NCBI GenBank assembly: GCA_039519185.1
Contig: CM076846.1
Location: 134,513,027-134,577,026 of the forward strand
From: Astragalus membranaceus
Taxonomy: Eukaryota > Streptophyta > Magnoliopsida > Fabales > Fabaceae
Length of the DNA stretch: 64,000 nt
Direction of reading: 5' to 3'
The translations under genes and the position numbers were made by a program. Positions 21,652 to 33,504 of the stretch are shown here, piece after piece. Under the pieces are notes generated by a model that saw only the letters and a list, made by a program, of their open reading frames with translations, did no database searches and was not told the origin of the DNA. Positions within the stretch are counted from its first letter, which is position 1. The number at the start of each line of letters is the position of its first letter.

Positions 21652-24023
21652 TGTAACACCCTGGTATTTTTATTTGTTAAAAACACCCAAGTGCACATTA
21701 AACATACATCAGAGATATTATTTCCTGCTCAGACACTGAATACCATTATGAATTTTTCGCTGAATAAAACAAACAGTCTTATATACAAACAAGACCATAC
21801 GGTACTCAGACCATAATCTGTCAGCAACTATGGTAGTCAGAGTCATACAAGAAAGCGGAATGAAAGATAACATAACACTAATGCCATGGTGTTGTGATGC
21901 ATGGGCAACAGAAGGAAAATAAACTTAAACGTAAAACTAAGTCATCATCCATCACTCGGGGCCACCTACTCGTGCATCTGAGGTTTCTTCTGTCCCTGTT
22001 TATCTGTAAAACAACAACATTTAAACAGTGAGATACAATCTCAGTGAGTTCTACCGAGACCCCTACTAACACTCTCGGTTCATTTATTAGTTTTTTTTTT
22101 ATAGCTTAACACGACACCGACTGCAAAACGCTGCTACTCCCGGTATGTCGTAAAATAAACAAAGTGCGGCACCGACTGCAAAACCATGCTAATCCCGGTG
22201 TATCGCGCAACACAACAAGTACGGCACCGACTGCAAAACCATGCTAATCCCGGTGTATCGCACAATAATCTTTAACACAACATCGACTGCAAAACCATGC
22301 TAATCCCGGTGAACTCCCCTACCAATAGTACATTCTCCCATTGGCATGGAGCCTAGGGAAGGGGATCATGACTGCCCCGCCTAGTATGTTACACATGGGT
22401 CGTCACCCAACTCGATATACTATATACGTATATCTACAATACTATGAACCCACGGTCCATCAAATCAAACAATCAATGAAACACTTCAATCCATTTTTTT
22501 GTAAAATCACGTTCACACTCGCACTCTAGTTGACCACTTTTCGACACAATTTTCAATATCAAAAACAGTTTATTTAGCCTTAAAAATAGAATATTCAGTT
22601 AGGCCTCTGAATAAGCTTTCCAACGCATCTTAGAACACCTCAATCGGGTTCCCGGATCAAAAGTTATCGCGAAACGAAAAACAGTGTTTGGGTGCTGAAA
22701 TTCTGCCAACTGGCGCTAGAGTCGCGCCTGGCGGGCAAGTGGCGCGCGAATAGGCAGCAGGGGGGTCTGTTAAGGGCAGATTTTGGCGATTTCGCACGAA
22801 AACCGCGATTCCGCTCAATTCCGATTTTAGTTCCGATTGAAAACAGATTAAACAAACAGAAAAACAGATTCAACCAATATCACACAATCATTCAAATCAA
22901 AACGGTTTTTATCAAAAACGACATATTTTCCAAATAACGGTTTTAAATCAAAATCTCTCGAATCAAATCACCAAAAATTCCATTTTAACGCGACGCAACC
23001 CGAGACTCGCCCCAATCAATTCCTAACCCGAATCAGGCAGTAACACATAATATTCCAGTCCAGCAAAAGCGATAAAACAGTTTATCAATTAATTCGAAAC
23101 GTAAAATCCTAAACGTGAGTAGAACTCACCCTCGAAGCGTGTGCCGACACCGAGACTTCAAAATCGCCGAGACTTCCCGCGACACCGCTTTTCTGACAAA
23201 ACCGCACGAACGTTCCCCGAATCAACTACACGCTCCAGCAACGTCCGCAACCGCTCCCAAAGTTTCCCACTCGACTTCGAGGCATCCTTTTGACCGAATT
23301 ACCGAATTCCCCGAAATCCTCCATGAATACTATTCATCATCTTCAAGCTCAAAATCACTATTCATCTAAAAACCCCAAATTTGATTTCTCAAATCTCACC
23401 CAATCAAACCTTGATTCTTTCACTCCAAGCTAGTACCCAAGCCTCCATTCGAACTCCCCTAGCCTTCAAACCGCTTTATTGACGAAGATAGCTCTCAAAA
23501 ACGCCACCTTGAGCTTCAAACCGAAAATGGTAAATTCGTGTAGAGTGAGTTGATGATGAAGATGTTGGTACCAAATCGAAGAGGAAGTAACGCTGAGCAT
23601 TTTTCGTGTTGGACGGAAGTCGTTTTGATGAGCCTAACCTTCCCCTTTTTCCTCTTCTTCTTCCTTCCCCTTTCTTTCTCTCTTCTTTTCTTTTTCTCCT
23701 CTCCTCTCTGTTTCTCGCGTGGCTTTCTTCTTTCTTTTCTTTCAATTCTTTTCTTTCCTTTCTTATTAACACACACACACACACACACACACGTATATAC
23801 ATATATTTATTTAATAAATATATGGCAACGTGGTCAAATTACCATATTGATCTAAATCTCCTATTTCGATTCCGAAACTTTCTTGATCCGTATTATCCGG
23901 TTAACGATCCGATGACAACCAATAAATAATTTTAGCACTCAATAAATTTACCAGTCAAGTACTAAATTAATTTAATTGGGTTAACATCCAAATAATTCGG
24001 TTAATTATTTTGCGGATGTTACA
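21652..24023 (-). repeat. 3' LTR of element B
   Basis: The repeat runs from TGTAACACCCTGG to GCGGATGTTACA in plus orientation, so both LTR ends read TGTAACA. It contains a four-copy tandem repeat at 22102-22318, a pyrimidine-rich block near 23640-23765 and a CA microsatellite at about 23769-23793. Lysine/glutamate/arginine-rich open frames on the minus strand over the pyrimidine block are compositional, not genes. Confidence 0.92.
22102..22318. repeat. Tandem repeat of about 55 bp inside the LTR of element B
   Basis: There are four units, each with CACCGACTGCAAAACCATGC followed by TAATCCCGGTG. The first (with GCTGCTACTCCCGG) and last units are more diverged. The same array is present at about 28303-28503 in the other LTR, so it predates this insertion. 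Confidence 0.9.
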
Positions 24024-24033
24024 TTCTCCCCAA
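24024..24033 (-). other. Polypurine tract of element B
   Basis: Read on the minus strand, TTGGGGAGAA directly abuts the 3' LTR start. It is the expected priming site for plus-strand synthesis. Confidence 0.75.
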
Positions 24034-25305
24034 CTTAAAAGAATTTTGTCCTCAAAATTTCGCTAAGTCTTTCATCCAACTAACCGAGGGTTGACATTCC
24101 CAGAAAGGTCTAAATTTGCGAGAAAACAATCTTGAATTAACGAAATGAGTGTAGAAAATCTTTCTAAAGTTGTCACATCAGTCTCCAAGTATGATCCACT
24201 ACTACCTTGATACGAACTCTCTGGTTACGTATCAACACGAGAAACTCCTCTTTCGCCTACATAGGCTCGGCACCGCGTTCGAAAACACTCCCTAAGCTTC
24301 ATTCCTCACTTGCTCCCCAACTTTGATTAATCTAAATCAAAGGGTCTAATATAAGACACTTGATAGAAATACAGGTTGAAAATGAGATCCACAAACTGGT
24401 ACTCCTCGGTAGAGGTGAAAACAAACACGATTTCCTCGAAGGGTGTAAACACTTTCTCAACTAATCTTCTAATATCCACAACAGTCTTCATACACATCGA
24501 CAATGTGACGGAAAAGTCACTTGTGAAACTTCTTGACTCGCCCCCAAGATTTCGAGATAACACCTTTCGAAAGAAGATGGAATGAGGATTTACCAGAAAC
24601 GTTTATCTTAAACGTAGAAGTAAACCACGGGGACATCAAATAAATTGAACGTAATGAAAATCACCTCAGTTGTTCTCCAAACAACTATCAAACAGAACTC
24701 AGAGCTCCTTTCCGAATTAGTCAATAGCATTGAGAGCTTCCCCTCAACCTAAGTAATCCTCCTAGGATTTTCCTCCCCAATCATATCCTATTAGCCTCTT
24801 AATTCGTTCCAAAATTAACTTTAGCATGCGGGTTTTCACAAAAACGATTTTTCAAAACTGTTACACCGCACGCCAAGCTTCACTTCGGAAATTTAAGTCA
24901 CCTACATATTCGCGTTCGCGTTCGACTTGTCAAACGGAATCATATAATACCATCTCATTGTTAACTTTCACAAAGGAGAGGTTAACAAACTAATACCTCT
25001 GCTTTATATTCTGTACACCCTGGTATGTTAAATAATTTTAACACTTTCCTTTTATTGTTCTCATCATCGGCCGCACAGATTCTACCATTGAAACAACTGA
25101 CTCCATCACTATCCATAGTAAAATCTGGAAATACCTTTTGTGATTGTAACTTCACATCAACTTCCTATGCTAAGCGTATAGAATCCCTTAGGGAATTAGA
25201 GATCCTCATATGGCTCAACACTAACAGGTTCCTCTCGATCTTGAATTCAGATCTAAGTCTCTATCAGACTCTAATAATTCCATCTAATGCATCATAATTC
25301 TGCCG
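24034..25305 (-). pseudogene. Element B 3' internal region; integrase core not recognisable
   Basis: The part nearest RNase H (about 25020-25300) keeps traces of the usual linker before integrase. The last bases before the polypurine tract also match the usual end of chromovirus polyproteins in style. Between them only about 1.2 kb remains and no zinc-binding or D-D-E integrase motif can be read. This suggests an internal deletion plus decay. Confidence 0.5.
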
Positions 25306-25952
25306 TGTGGAGCGATTCCCTATTACTCGCATCAGCTACAACATTGGAATTTCCTGGATGATACTTCAACCCGAAGTCATAATCCTTCAGAATTCTACAC
25401 ACTTCTCTGCCTGCTATTCAGTTCTTTCTGATCAAACAGATACCTTAAACTCTTGTGACCACTAGAGACTTTGAAACGAGACCCACACAGGTAACGTCTC
25501 CAAACCTTCAGTGCATACACAATAGCTATTAACTCCAATTCATGAGTTGGATAATTCTCTTCACGAGACCTTAATTGTCTGGACGCCTAAGCTACCACTT
25601 GTTGATCTTTGCATTGAATACATCCTAAACCCTTCCCTGAAGCGTCATCGAAAATTTAAAATTCCAATGACGGATCCGGAAGAATCAGGATTGGAGCAGA
25701 AGTCAAAATCTTCGACTCTAGAAAACATCCTTCACAATCGGCATTCCACGTAAACGGATGACCCTTACGAGTTAACCGAGTAAGTGGAAAGCTAACTGTG
25801 AGAACCCTTGAACAAATCTCTTATAGTAACCAGCTAGACCCAAAAACTTCTGATCTCTGTGACTGATGTTGGTCACTCCCATTCAACACCGCTTCCTTCT
25901 TACTAGGATCTACAGAAATTCCCGACTTGGGAAATCATATGTCCCAAAGACT
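25306..25952 (-). pseudogene. Element B RNase H, broken
   Basis: On the minus strand the motifs NYPTHELELIAIVYALKVW and SLRYLFDQKELN are readable around 25400-25560. A SNVVADA-like end follows near 25330, a typical Ty3/gypsy RNase H. Several stops and frame changes separate the pieces. Sequence from about 25600 to 25950 is the degenerate link to RT. Confidence 0.65.
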
Positions 25953-26522
25953 TTACCTCTGGCACCCAAAATCACACTCCGAAGGTTTCAAGTACAACTT
26001 ATTTTCTCGGAGTACTTTCAGAACAATGCGGAGATGTTGGACATGCTCCTCAATGGTCTTAGAGTACACCAAGATATCATCAATGAAAACCACAACGAAC
26101 TGATCCAGATAAGCGTGGAACACTCGGTTCATGTAATCCATGAATACCGCTGGAGCATTAGTCAAACCGAAGGGCATCACAACGAACTCGTAATGTCCAT
26201 ACTTAGTACGGAAAGTTGTCTTCGGAATATCTAAGGCTCTAACTTTTAATTGATGATAACCTGACATCAGATCAATTTTTGAAGACACCACGGCACCTCG
26301 AAGTTGATCCAGCAATTCGTGTATCCTTGGCAAAGGATATTTGTTCTTGATTGTCACTTTGTTGAGTAGTCGGTAATCAATACACAATCTCATGCTACCA
26401 TTTTTCCTTTCGACTAACCACACCAGAGCACTCCTTAGAGAAGCACTCGGTCGAAGGAATTTCCTTAACGTCGACTCTTCAAGTTGAGACTCCATTTCCT
26501 TGAATTCTAAAGGAACATTCAA
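25953..26522 (-). pseudogene. Element B reverse transcriptase fragment
   Basis: This is the longest open piece of element B, 189 residues. It covers the fingers and palm: NGSMRLCIDYRLLNKVTIKN, the YPLPRIHELLDQL helix, SKIDLMSGYHQL, FVVMPFGLTNAPAVFMDYMN and the catalytic FIDDILVYSKT. This motif set is characteristic of chromovirus (Tekay/Del-like) RTs. Upstream and downstream the frame is lost, so no full enzyme can be made. Confidence 0.85.
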
Positions 26523-26729
26523 TAAGAAACAATAGATATTGATCCCGTACCAGGAACCAATTCTACCGTAAACTCTACCTCTCGCTCAGGAGATTCAGAA
26601 GAAACTTCATCGTGAAAACATCCAGAAAGTCATTCACAATCTGAATGTTCGCCAAATCCAAACTAGTTTCAGTGGATGCAGATAACATACTAACATGTCA
26701 TTCCGCACCTTGGAATGAAGATTGACCGT

Positions 26730-26939
26730 CTAAGGTGAACTAGGTAACCGTTTCAGAATTTGTCCTAGGCAATTTAACTGATTCTGAAGCGAAGCTGATA
26801 GCTGATTAATACAGTCGATTGCAACATGATTTGCAGTCATCCAATTCATACCCAAAATGGTGTCCACACTTCTCACAGGCAAACAAATAATTCTTCTACG
26901 AAAGTTCTGTCTCCTATAACACGTAGACAATTCTGACAC
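26730..26939 (-). pseudogene. Element B protease fragment
   Basis: Residues SVDTILGMNWMTANHVAIDC match the conserved C-terminal part of Ty3/gypsy proteases (the D-x-ILGMDWL block). The catalytic loop lies upstream in broken sequence (about 26940-27130) and could not be read clearly. Confidence 0.6.
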
Positions 26940-27365
26940 AAAGATTGGGTCTGGACACGACCCTTAGCCGCATTTAAGATAGTTATCAGCTCGGATAGCG
27001 AAGATAAGGTTAATCCCAACCGATTCACATGCGATCGGGATATACAGCAATAGGTTGCACCCGAATCTTATAATATACTGATCGAGTCATTGAATAGGAC
27101 TCCCATCCTTCTAAGTATACCGTCAGCATTCGTAACTGTCTAAGCATTCAAAGTGTTGACTCGTCCTTGCCTTGGAGCTGCTTATGACTCCTTGGAACTT
27201 TTCCTGGCAGGGCACTTTTTACCATAGTGACCCTCTACATTACTGTAATAGCACCGATTAGATCTTCACTTGCAATCACCACTGTGAGGCTTTCCACAGT
27301 TAGAACATCTTCTAACCTTTGAAGAATCAAGGAATTGCACCTGCTTTTCCTTTGATGAAATTATC

Positions 27366-27719
27366 TTAGGACTTTCCATTCGGAGCTGATAATTCAACTA
27401 CCTTCTCCTTTCCCATACTTTCTATGAGGTCATCCTCGGCGACACGGGCTGACTGCACTAAGGCAACAAAATTGGTAACAGTATAAGAACTGAGACCATA
27501 AGTCATAAAAGCACTAAGGCCCTTCTTATACATCTGCATTCTCCATTCGTCATTCGAAACATACCTTACCATTCGGTAAAACTGAGGCAACTTCTCGAAC
27601 TTAGCAGTGTATTCTTCCACCGTCATGTCACCTTTCCTGAGGATGCACCGGTTGGGGATTCCGGTTTTGGTCGAGGATTGCATCTTGATCATCCAGTCAT
27701 AATTCCGCTTATGATGCAC
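27366..27719 (-). pseudogene. Element B gag fragment
   Basis: This 117-residue piece contains RKGDMTVEEYTAKFEKLPQF, the usual retrotransposon-gag core, followed by VQSARVAEDDL. A cysteine-rich knuckle-like region follows at about 27220-27330 but is interrupted. The N-terminus up to the primer-binding site at 27827-27842 is short, so the gag front is missing or degenerate. Confidence 0.75.
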
Positions 27720-27826
27720 TAAGTATTAAGTTGATCAGGCTCAATGTCTCTTAGCATCACAAGTGTAATTACAACCAGGACTAACAAGGAATCGACTCAA
27801 CCCTAAACTAAGTCCGACTAGGTCGA

Positions 27827-27842
27827 ACTGCTCTGATACCAA
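27827..27842 (-). other. Primer-binding site of element B
   Basis: The minus-strand sequence TTGGTATCAGAGCAG follows the 5' LTR by one base. TGGTATCAGAGC is the classic plant site complementary to the 3' end of initiator methionine tRNA. Confidence 0.9.
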
Positions 27843-27843
27843 C

Positions 27844-30220
27844 TGTAACACCCTGGTATTTTTATTTGTTAAAAACACCCAAGTGCACATTAAACATACA
27901 TCAGAGATATTATTTCCTGCTCAGACACTGAATACCATTATGAATTTTTCGCTGAATAAAACAAACAGTCTTATATACAAACAAGACCATACGGTACTCA
28001 GACCATAATCTGTCAGCAACTATGGTAGTCAGAGTCATACAAGAAAGCGGAATGAAAGATAACATAACACTAATGCCATGGTGTTGTGATGCATGGGCAA
28101 CAGAAGGAAAATAAACTTAAACGTAAAACTAAGTCATCATCCATCACTCGGGGCCACCTACTCGTGCCTCTGAGGTTTCTTCTGTCCCTGTTTATCTGTA
28201 AAACAACAACATTTAAACAGTGAGATACAATCTCAGTGAGTTCTACCGAGACCCCTACTAACACTCTCGGTTCATTTATTAGTTTTTTTTTATAGCTTAA
28301 CACGACACCGACTGCAAAACGCTGCTACTCCCGGTATGTCGTAAAATAAACAAAGTGCGGCACCGACTGCAAAACCATGCTAATCCCGGTGTATCACGCA
28401 ACACAACAAGTACGGCACCGACTGCAAAACCATGCTAATCCCGGTGTATCGCACAATAATCTTTAACACAACACCGACTGCAAAACCATGCTAATCCCGG
28501 TGAACTCCCCTACCAATAGTACATTCTCCCATTGGCATGGAGCCTAGGGAAGGGGATCATGACTGCCCCGCCTAGTATGTTACACATGGGTCGTCACCCA
28601 ACTCGATATACTATATACGTATATCTACAATACTATGAACCCACGGTCCATCAAATCAAACAATCAATGAAACACTTCAATCCATTTTTTTGTAAAATCA
28701 CGTTCACACTCGCACTCTAGTTGACCACTTTTCGACACAATTTTCAATATCAAAAACAGTTTATTTAGCCTTAAAAATAGAATATTCAGTTAGGCCTCTG
28801 AATAAGCTTTCCAACGCATCTTAGAACACCTCAATCGGGTTCCCGGATCAAAAGTTATCGCGAAACGAAAAACAGTGTTTGGGTGCTGAAATTCTGCCAA
28901 CTGGCGCTGGAGTCGCGCCTGGCGCGCAAGTGGCGCGCGAACAGGCAGCAGGGGGGTCTGTTAAGGGCAGATTTTGGCGATTTCGCACGAAAACCGCGAT
29001 TCCGCTCAATTCCGATTTTAGTTCCGATTGAAAACAGATTAAACAAACAGAAAAACAGATTCAACCAATATCACACAATCATTCAAATCAAACAATGTCT
29101 CAATCAAAACGGTTTTTATCAAAAACGACATATTTTCCAAATAACGGTTTTAAATCAAAATCTCTCGAATCAAATCACCAAAAATTCCATTTTAACGCGA
29201 CGCAACCCGAGACTCGCCCCAATCAATTCCTAACCCGAATCAGGCAGTAACACATAATATTCCAGTCCAGCGAAAGCGATAAAACAGTTTATCAATTAAT
29301 TCGAAACGTAAAATCCTAAACGTGAGTAGAACTCACCCTCGAAGCGTGTGCCGACACCGAGACTTCAAAATCGCCGAGACTTCCCGCGACACCGCTTTTC
29401 TGACAAAACCGCACGAACGTTCCCCGAATCAACTACACGCTCCAGCAACGTCCGCAACCGCTCCCAAAGTTTCCCACTCGACTTCGAGGCATCCTTTTGA
29501 CCGAATTACCGAATTCCCCGAAATCCTCCATGAATACTATTCATCATCTTCAAGCTCAAAATCACTATTCATCTAAAAACCCCAAATTTGATTTCTCAAA
29601 TCTCACCCAATCAAACCTTGATTCTTTCACTCCAAGCTAGTACCCAAGCCTCCATTCGAACTCCCCTAGCCTTCAAACCGCTTTATTGACGAAGATAGCT
29701 CTCAAAAACGCCACCTTGAGCTTCAAACCGAAAATGGTAAATTCGTGTAGAGTGAGTTGATGATGAAGATGTTGGTACCAAATCGAAGAGGAAGTAACGC
29801 TGAGCATTTTTCGTGTTGAACGGAAGTCGTTTTGATGAGCCTAACCTTCCCCTTTTTCCTCTTCTTCTTCCTTCCCCTTTCTTTCTCTCTTCTTTTCTTT
29901 TTCTCCTCTCCTCTCTGTTTCTCGCGTGGCTTTCTTCTTTCTTTTCTTTCAATTCTTTTCTTTCCTTTCTTATTAACACACACACACACGTATATACATA
30001 TATTTATTTAATAAATATATGGCAACGTGGTCAAATTACCATATTGATCTAAATCTCCTATTTCGATTCCGAAACTTCCTTGATCCGTATTATCCGGTTA
30101 ACGATCCGATGACAACCAATAAATAATTTTAGCACTCAATAAATTTACCAGTCAAGTACTAAATTAATTTAATTGGGTTAACATCCAAATAATTCGGTTA
30201 ATTATTTTGCGGATGTTACA
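27844..30220 (-). repeat. 5' LTR of element B
   Basis: This is a near-identical copy of 21652-24023. It has 18 extra bases at about 29089-29106 and a shorter CA run. It is followed by the target duplication ACTGA (30221-30225) and then by resumption of the interrupted GATCGCTA-type sequence. Confidence 0.92.
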
Positions 30221-30225
30221 ACTGA

Positions 30226-30590
30226 TTTAGCGATCGATTTGAGATTTCGATCTCTAAATGGGTTGCTAAAATCGATCACTAATTTAATATAATATTTTTA
30301 ATTGTATCTGACGTGTTTATCAAAGGAGCTGAGAATATCAATCCCCCCTACGATAGTGATTTCCTACATAATTTGTTGGCTTCAACGACAACTTCTAACA
30401 TTGTCTTTCTCGTTTCTCAATCCCAACCATTGTCTTTCTCGGCGTACTTCAGTTTCACGTACATGGGCCAAAGATGAAGGGATTCCCTCCTATTCATAGC
30501 ATTTAGGAAGAGAAATATTGGGGGTTTTCCTATAATTCATAGCAATAGCGATTCTCCTCGTGTTTTTTCTAAGGTTGTTAAACTCGAGAG
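30226..30590. mobile_element. Possible CACTA-type transposon, right part
   Basis: The sequence continues the AGCGATCGATTT / AAATCGATCAC motif series broken at 21651. It may end near 30580, where GCGATTCTCCTCGTG precedes TTTTTTCTAA, a weak inverted match to the left end. No target duplication was identified. Confidence 0.3.
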
Positions 30591-31010
30591 TTCACATAAA
30601 CTCGTAGAGTTTCTATAGACTCGACTCATACATAAGTGTTTACCTAATATCAAATAAACTTATAATCACTTTAAGTTAACCATTTTATTATGTACCTCAA
30701 TAAAACAAGACAATAATAATATTAAAGTAAAATTAATTTTATAAATTTAAGATATATGGTAATTTTCAACCCATGAAGCTATCAACATAGACTGGTAATC
30801 TACATTTTAAGGGAAAGTCAATGTAAAATTATAGACTCCTAATTTTTAATAAAATTGAGAGTTTGCATATTTTATTAGAACTTACTTAAACTCGTACGAG
30901 TTTATTAAAAAAAAGATTTACCTGTTAATTAAAAGTTTTAGAGATCTAGAATTGAAAACTCGTAAAACTTTAAGAGTTCATTCAAGAGATTAATTAACAC
31001 TCATAGTTTT
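30591..31010. other. AT-rich DNA without recognised features
   Basis: AT-rich sequence with several short ACTCGTA/CTCGAGAG-type repeats. No coding frame or known element end was seen. Confidence 0.35.
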
Positions 31011-31600
31011 TGTTCCGGACCGACTAGCAACTCAGACTGAATTAAGAACGTACCTCGGACGTCGGCTACGACACAATCCATGCCCTACAAATACGGACGA
31101 CCCAGGTCCGTTCGGCCTGAATATACGGCTCAAATCTCCTCGACAAGAGCAAGCGCATCAGGCCACAGATCACCATCCGTGCGGCATAGCCATCAAGGGC
31201 TGAGATCACTCGGCAAGATCCAACGGCATCGACCAACACGGTCCTCTCCAGAAACACCTATAAATACCTCTACGCTCACCGACACAGGTACGCATTCATT
31301 CTTACCTCACACCATAATTTCTCATACTGACTTTGGCGTCGGAGTGTGTGCAGGTACTCCACTCACGTCGGTCTACCACATGGGGCTGGAGCTCGGACGA
31401 CGTGTCTAGAGCTGAAACCAGCACTAGTTCAGGACCGACCTCTAGACAGTTTTTCCCATTTTAATTTCATTTTTCCCTTGATCTCGGTTTATAGCTTAAC
31501 TTCTAGGACATGTAATTGAAGTCCAGTTTTGAAATTGGCAAATACAATTCGTGCGTTCTATTTCTCTAAATTTTATTGGGGACCTGATCCTTCACTACTA
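31011..31600 (+). repeat. LTR-like fragment or solo LTR
   Basis: The sequence begins with TGTTCCGGAC, carries TATAAATA at 31259-31266, and then GGCGTCGGAGTGTGTGCAGG near 31330, a motif common in the R/U5 part of plant Tat-lineage LTRs. Downstream, TTTTATTGGGGACC near 31573 could be a decayed primer site. Neither a clear right end nor target duplications were found. Base composition is markedly richer in GC than the flanks. Confidence 0.45.
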
Positions 31601-31639
31601 GTTAGTTACATATTATGTCTTTCTTAATTGGTCCTATTA

Positions 31640-33100
31640 TCCTATATAGTATACCCCTATACAAACAAAAAACATCACCTCATATACCACCTAAAAAAGT
31701 TAGTTATTCTAATTTAATATACTTAAACAATAAAAAAAATAATGGCAAAATCTAATTTATCCCTAATGATATTTATCTTTTTTTTGTTGTTATTGATGCA
31801 AAATCTATATATTTACATCTAGAGGAGTCTTGGCGCCGAGTCTCAGCCAAGCTCCCCTCCCTTTTTTCATTTTTTTTGTTTCTTTTATCTTTTTTCCTCT
31901 CTACGTTTTTTTTGTTTTCTTTATATTTTTATATCTTTTTAAGTACTTTCGGGTCTAAAAAAAATTAAATTATTTAAATACGCGAAGTTTGTTCCTTCAT
32001 AACTAGATTGGTGAAAAGGAAAATTAATTTCGTGACAAATTGCGTAACGTGTGACGCTAGTAGTGTGTTTTAGAGTACTTTAGGATATGGAAAAAATTTT
32101 AATTGTTCAAATACGCGAAGTTTGTTCCTATATAATCGAATTGGTGAAAAAGAAAATTAATTTCGTGACAAAATGTATAAAGTGTGATGTTAGACAATGT
32201 GATTTGTGGTACTTTATGATCCAGAAATTTTTGTAATTGTTTAAGTACGCAAAGTTTGTTACTCGATAATCAATTTTATTAAAGTAATAATAATTTTGTA
32301 ATAAAATATGTAAAGTGTGATGCTAAGTAGTGTGTTTTGGGTGTTTTAATTAGGATTCAGGAAAAAAATTAGATGTACAAATACATGGAGTTCGTTACTC
32401 AACAATTGGTTTGGTCATATCAAAAATTAATTTCTTGGTGTGTTTTGGGTTATCTTAGCGATCGAAAAAAATTTTAATAGTTCAAATACGCAAAATTTGT
32501 TTTAAAAAAATTTCGTAACAAAATACGTAAAGTACGATGCTAAGCAACGTGTTTGTGGGTACTTTTGCGTTCGGAAACAATTACTCTTCAAATTCTTAAA
32601 GTTCGTTTCTCGATAACTGGTTTAAAAAATCAATTTCTTTTTATACGTCTTCTCTTTATATTCTTTAGGACCACATTTTTCTGAACTTTAAAAAAATAAA
32701 TTAAAGATGCTTCGGAAAAAAGAATTTAAAGACCGTATTCCTTCAACTTTGTTTAGCTGCTTCCATTTTATGGGTGGTTCTCATCCAACTCTGCATGATA
32801 TCCACATTTTTCACTTTCTAATTGCGTTGTCTTATTTTCTTTCTAATTATGAGTTAAATTTTTATATTTACATTTGATGAATATGAATTATGCTATTAAA
32901 ATTCTTTAGACTTTTTCTTCTTATTGTCTATAAATGTTTAATTTCAATGTATTTGTTAATTAAAAATGATATTTTTAATTATGATTTACATTCTCATATA
33001 CTTCTACAATATATAATTAATTTTATCTTCACTCATACAATGTTACAATATGTATTAAATAAAGTTTTTGTCCCGTGCATCGCACGGGTACAAGCACTAG
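31640..33100 (+). mobile_element. Probable non-autonomous Helitron
   Basis: The right end has a hairpin CCCGTGC-ATC-GCACGGG (33072-33088) followed 12 bases later by CTAG and the host T at 33101, the standard plant Helitron 3' terminus. The left end candidate is TCCTATATAGTATACCCC at 31640, preceded by A, giving insertion between A and T. No Rep/helicase coding is present. The interior includes an array of diverged repeats (about 31930-32640). The 3' end is confident; the 5' end is the best candidate only. Confidence 0.7.
31930..32640. repeat. Diverged tandem repeats inside the Helitron
   Basis: About six units with a period between 100 and 138 bp share (C/A)AAATACGCGAAGTTTGTT and AAAATTAATTTCGTGACAAA. 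The first copies of that motif start near 31985, 32118, 32251, 32389 and 32490. Similarity falls toward the right. Confidence 0.75.
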
Positions 33101-33290
33101 TATGCACTAATTTTATCGGTGACTAATTTACACCATAAACCTACGTGTATCCAATTTTGCCGATCGGACCAACCCTTGTAGGTCCCTAACAATATTTATC
33201 TTATCTAAAAAAAATCTCAATTTAATTCAAAGATACCTTTCAAAAAAAATAGTTTTTTTTTATCAAAATGAAATAGTTAATATAATAAAA
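33101..33290. other. Short AT-rich spacer
   Basis: Host or old repeat sequence between the Helitron and the first MITE. It ends with ATAATAAAA (33282-33290), which is the target duplication of that MITE. Confidence 0.4.
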
Positions 33291-33504
33291 GGGTGCTTCT
33301 AGGGTGAGAGAGCAAATCAAATCTCTCACCGGTGAACCATTAAATATAATCGTAGGATGTAGTATAAAAATTCATCAACGGTTGAGATTTAATACTGGTG
33401 GATTCAATCTTAACTACTTATAGTATTTTATACAATATCTTACGGTGAATTTTAGTGATTTAACGGTGAGGGATTTGATTTGCTCCCTCCCCCTAAAAGC
33501 ACCC
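33291..33504. mobile_element. MITE with long terminal inverted repeats and 9-bp target duplication (Mutator-like)
   Basis: The 214-bp element starts GGGTGCTTCTAGGGTGAG and ends with the inverse (CCCTAAAAGCACCC). The inverted repeats extend about 40 bp with the inner motif GAGCAAATCAAATC. Perfect 9-bp duplications ATAATAAAA flank it at 33282-33290 and 33505-33513. A 9-bp duplication with long terminal repeats indicates a Mutator-type derivative. No coding capacity. Confidence 0.88.

Larger units (their letters stand above)
21652..30220 (-). mobile_element. Element B: chromovirus-like Ty3/gypsy retrotransposon, defective, with young LTRs
   Basis: LTRs at 21652-24023 and 27844-30220 are flanked by the perfect 5-bp duplication ACTGA (21647-21651 and 30221-30225). 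On the minus strand the primer site TTGGTATCAGAGCAG (initiator methionine tRNA type) follows the 5' LTR, and TTGGGGAGAA precedes the 3' LTR. The 3.8 kb interior retains broken gag, protease, RT and RNase H with the Tekay/Del-like motif FIDDILVYSKT, but no recognisable integrase core. LTRs differ by about ten substitutions, one 18-bp indel and a CA-repeat length change. Confidence 0.9.

Noticed and set aside
23476..23929. Lysine/glutamate/arginine-rich and phenylalanine/leucine-rich frames in the element B LTR (also 29683-30052)
   Set aside because: They are opposite-strand readings of a pyrimidine-rich tract and a CA microsatellite.
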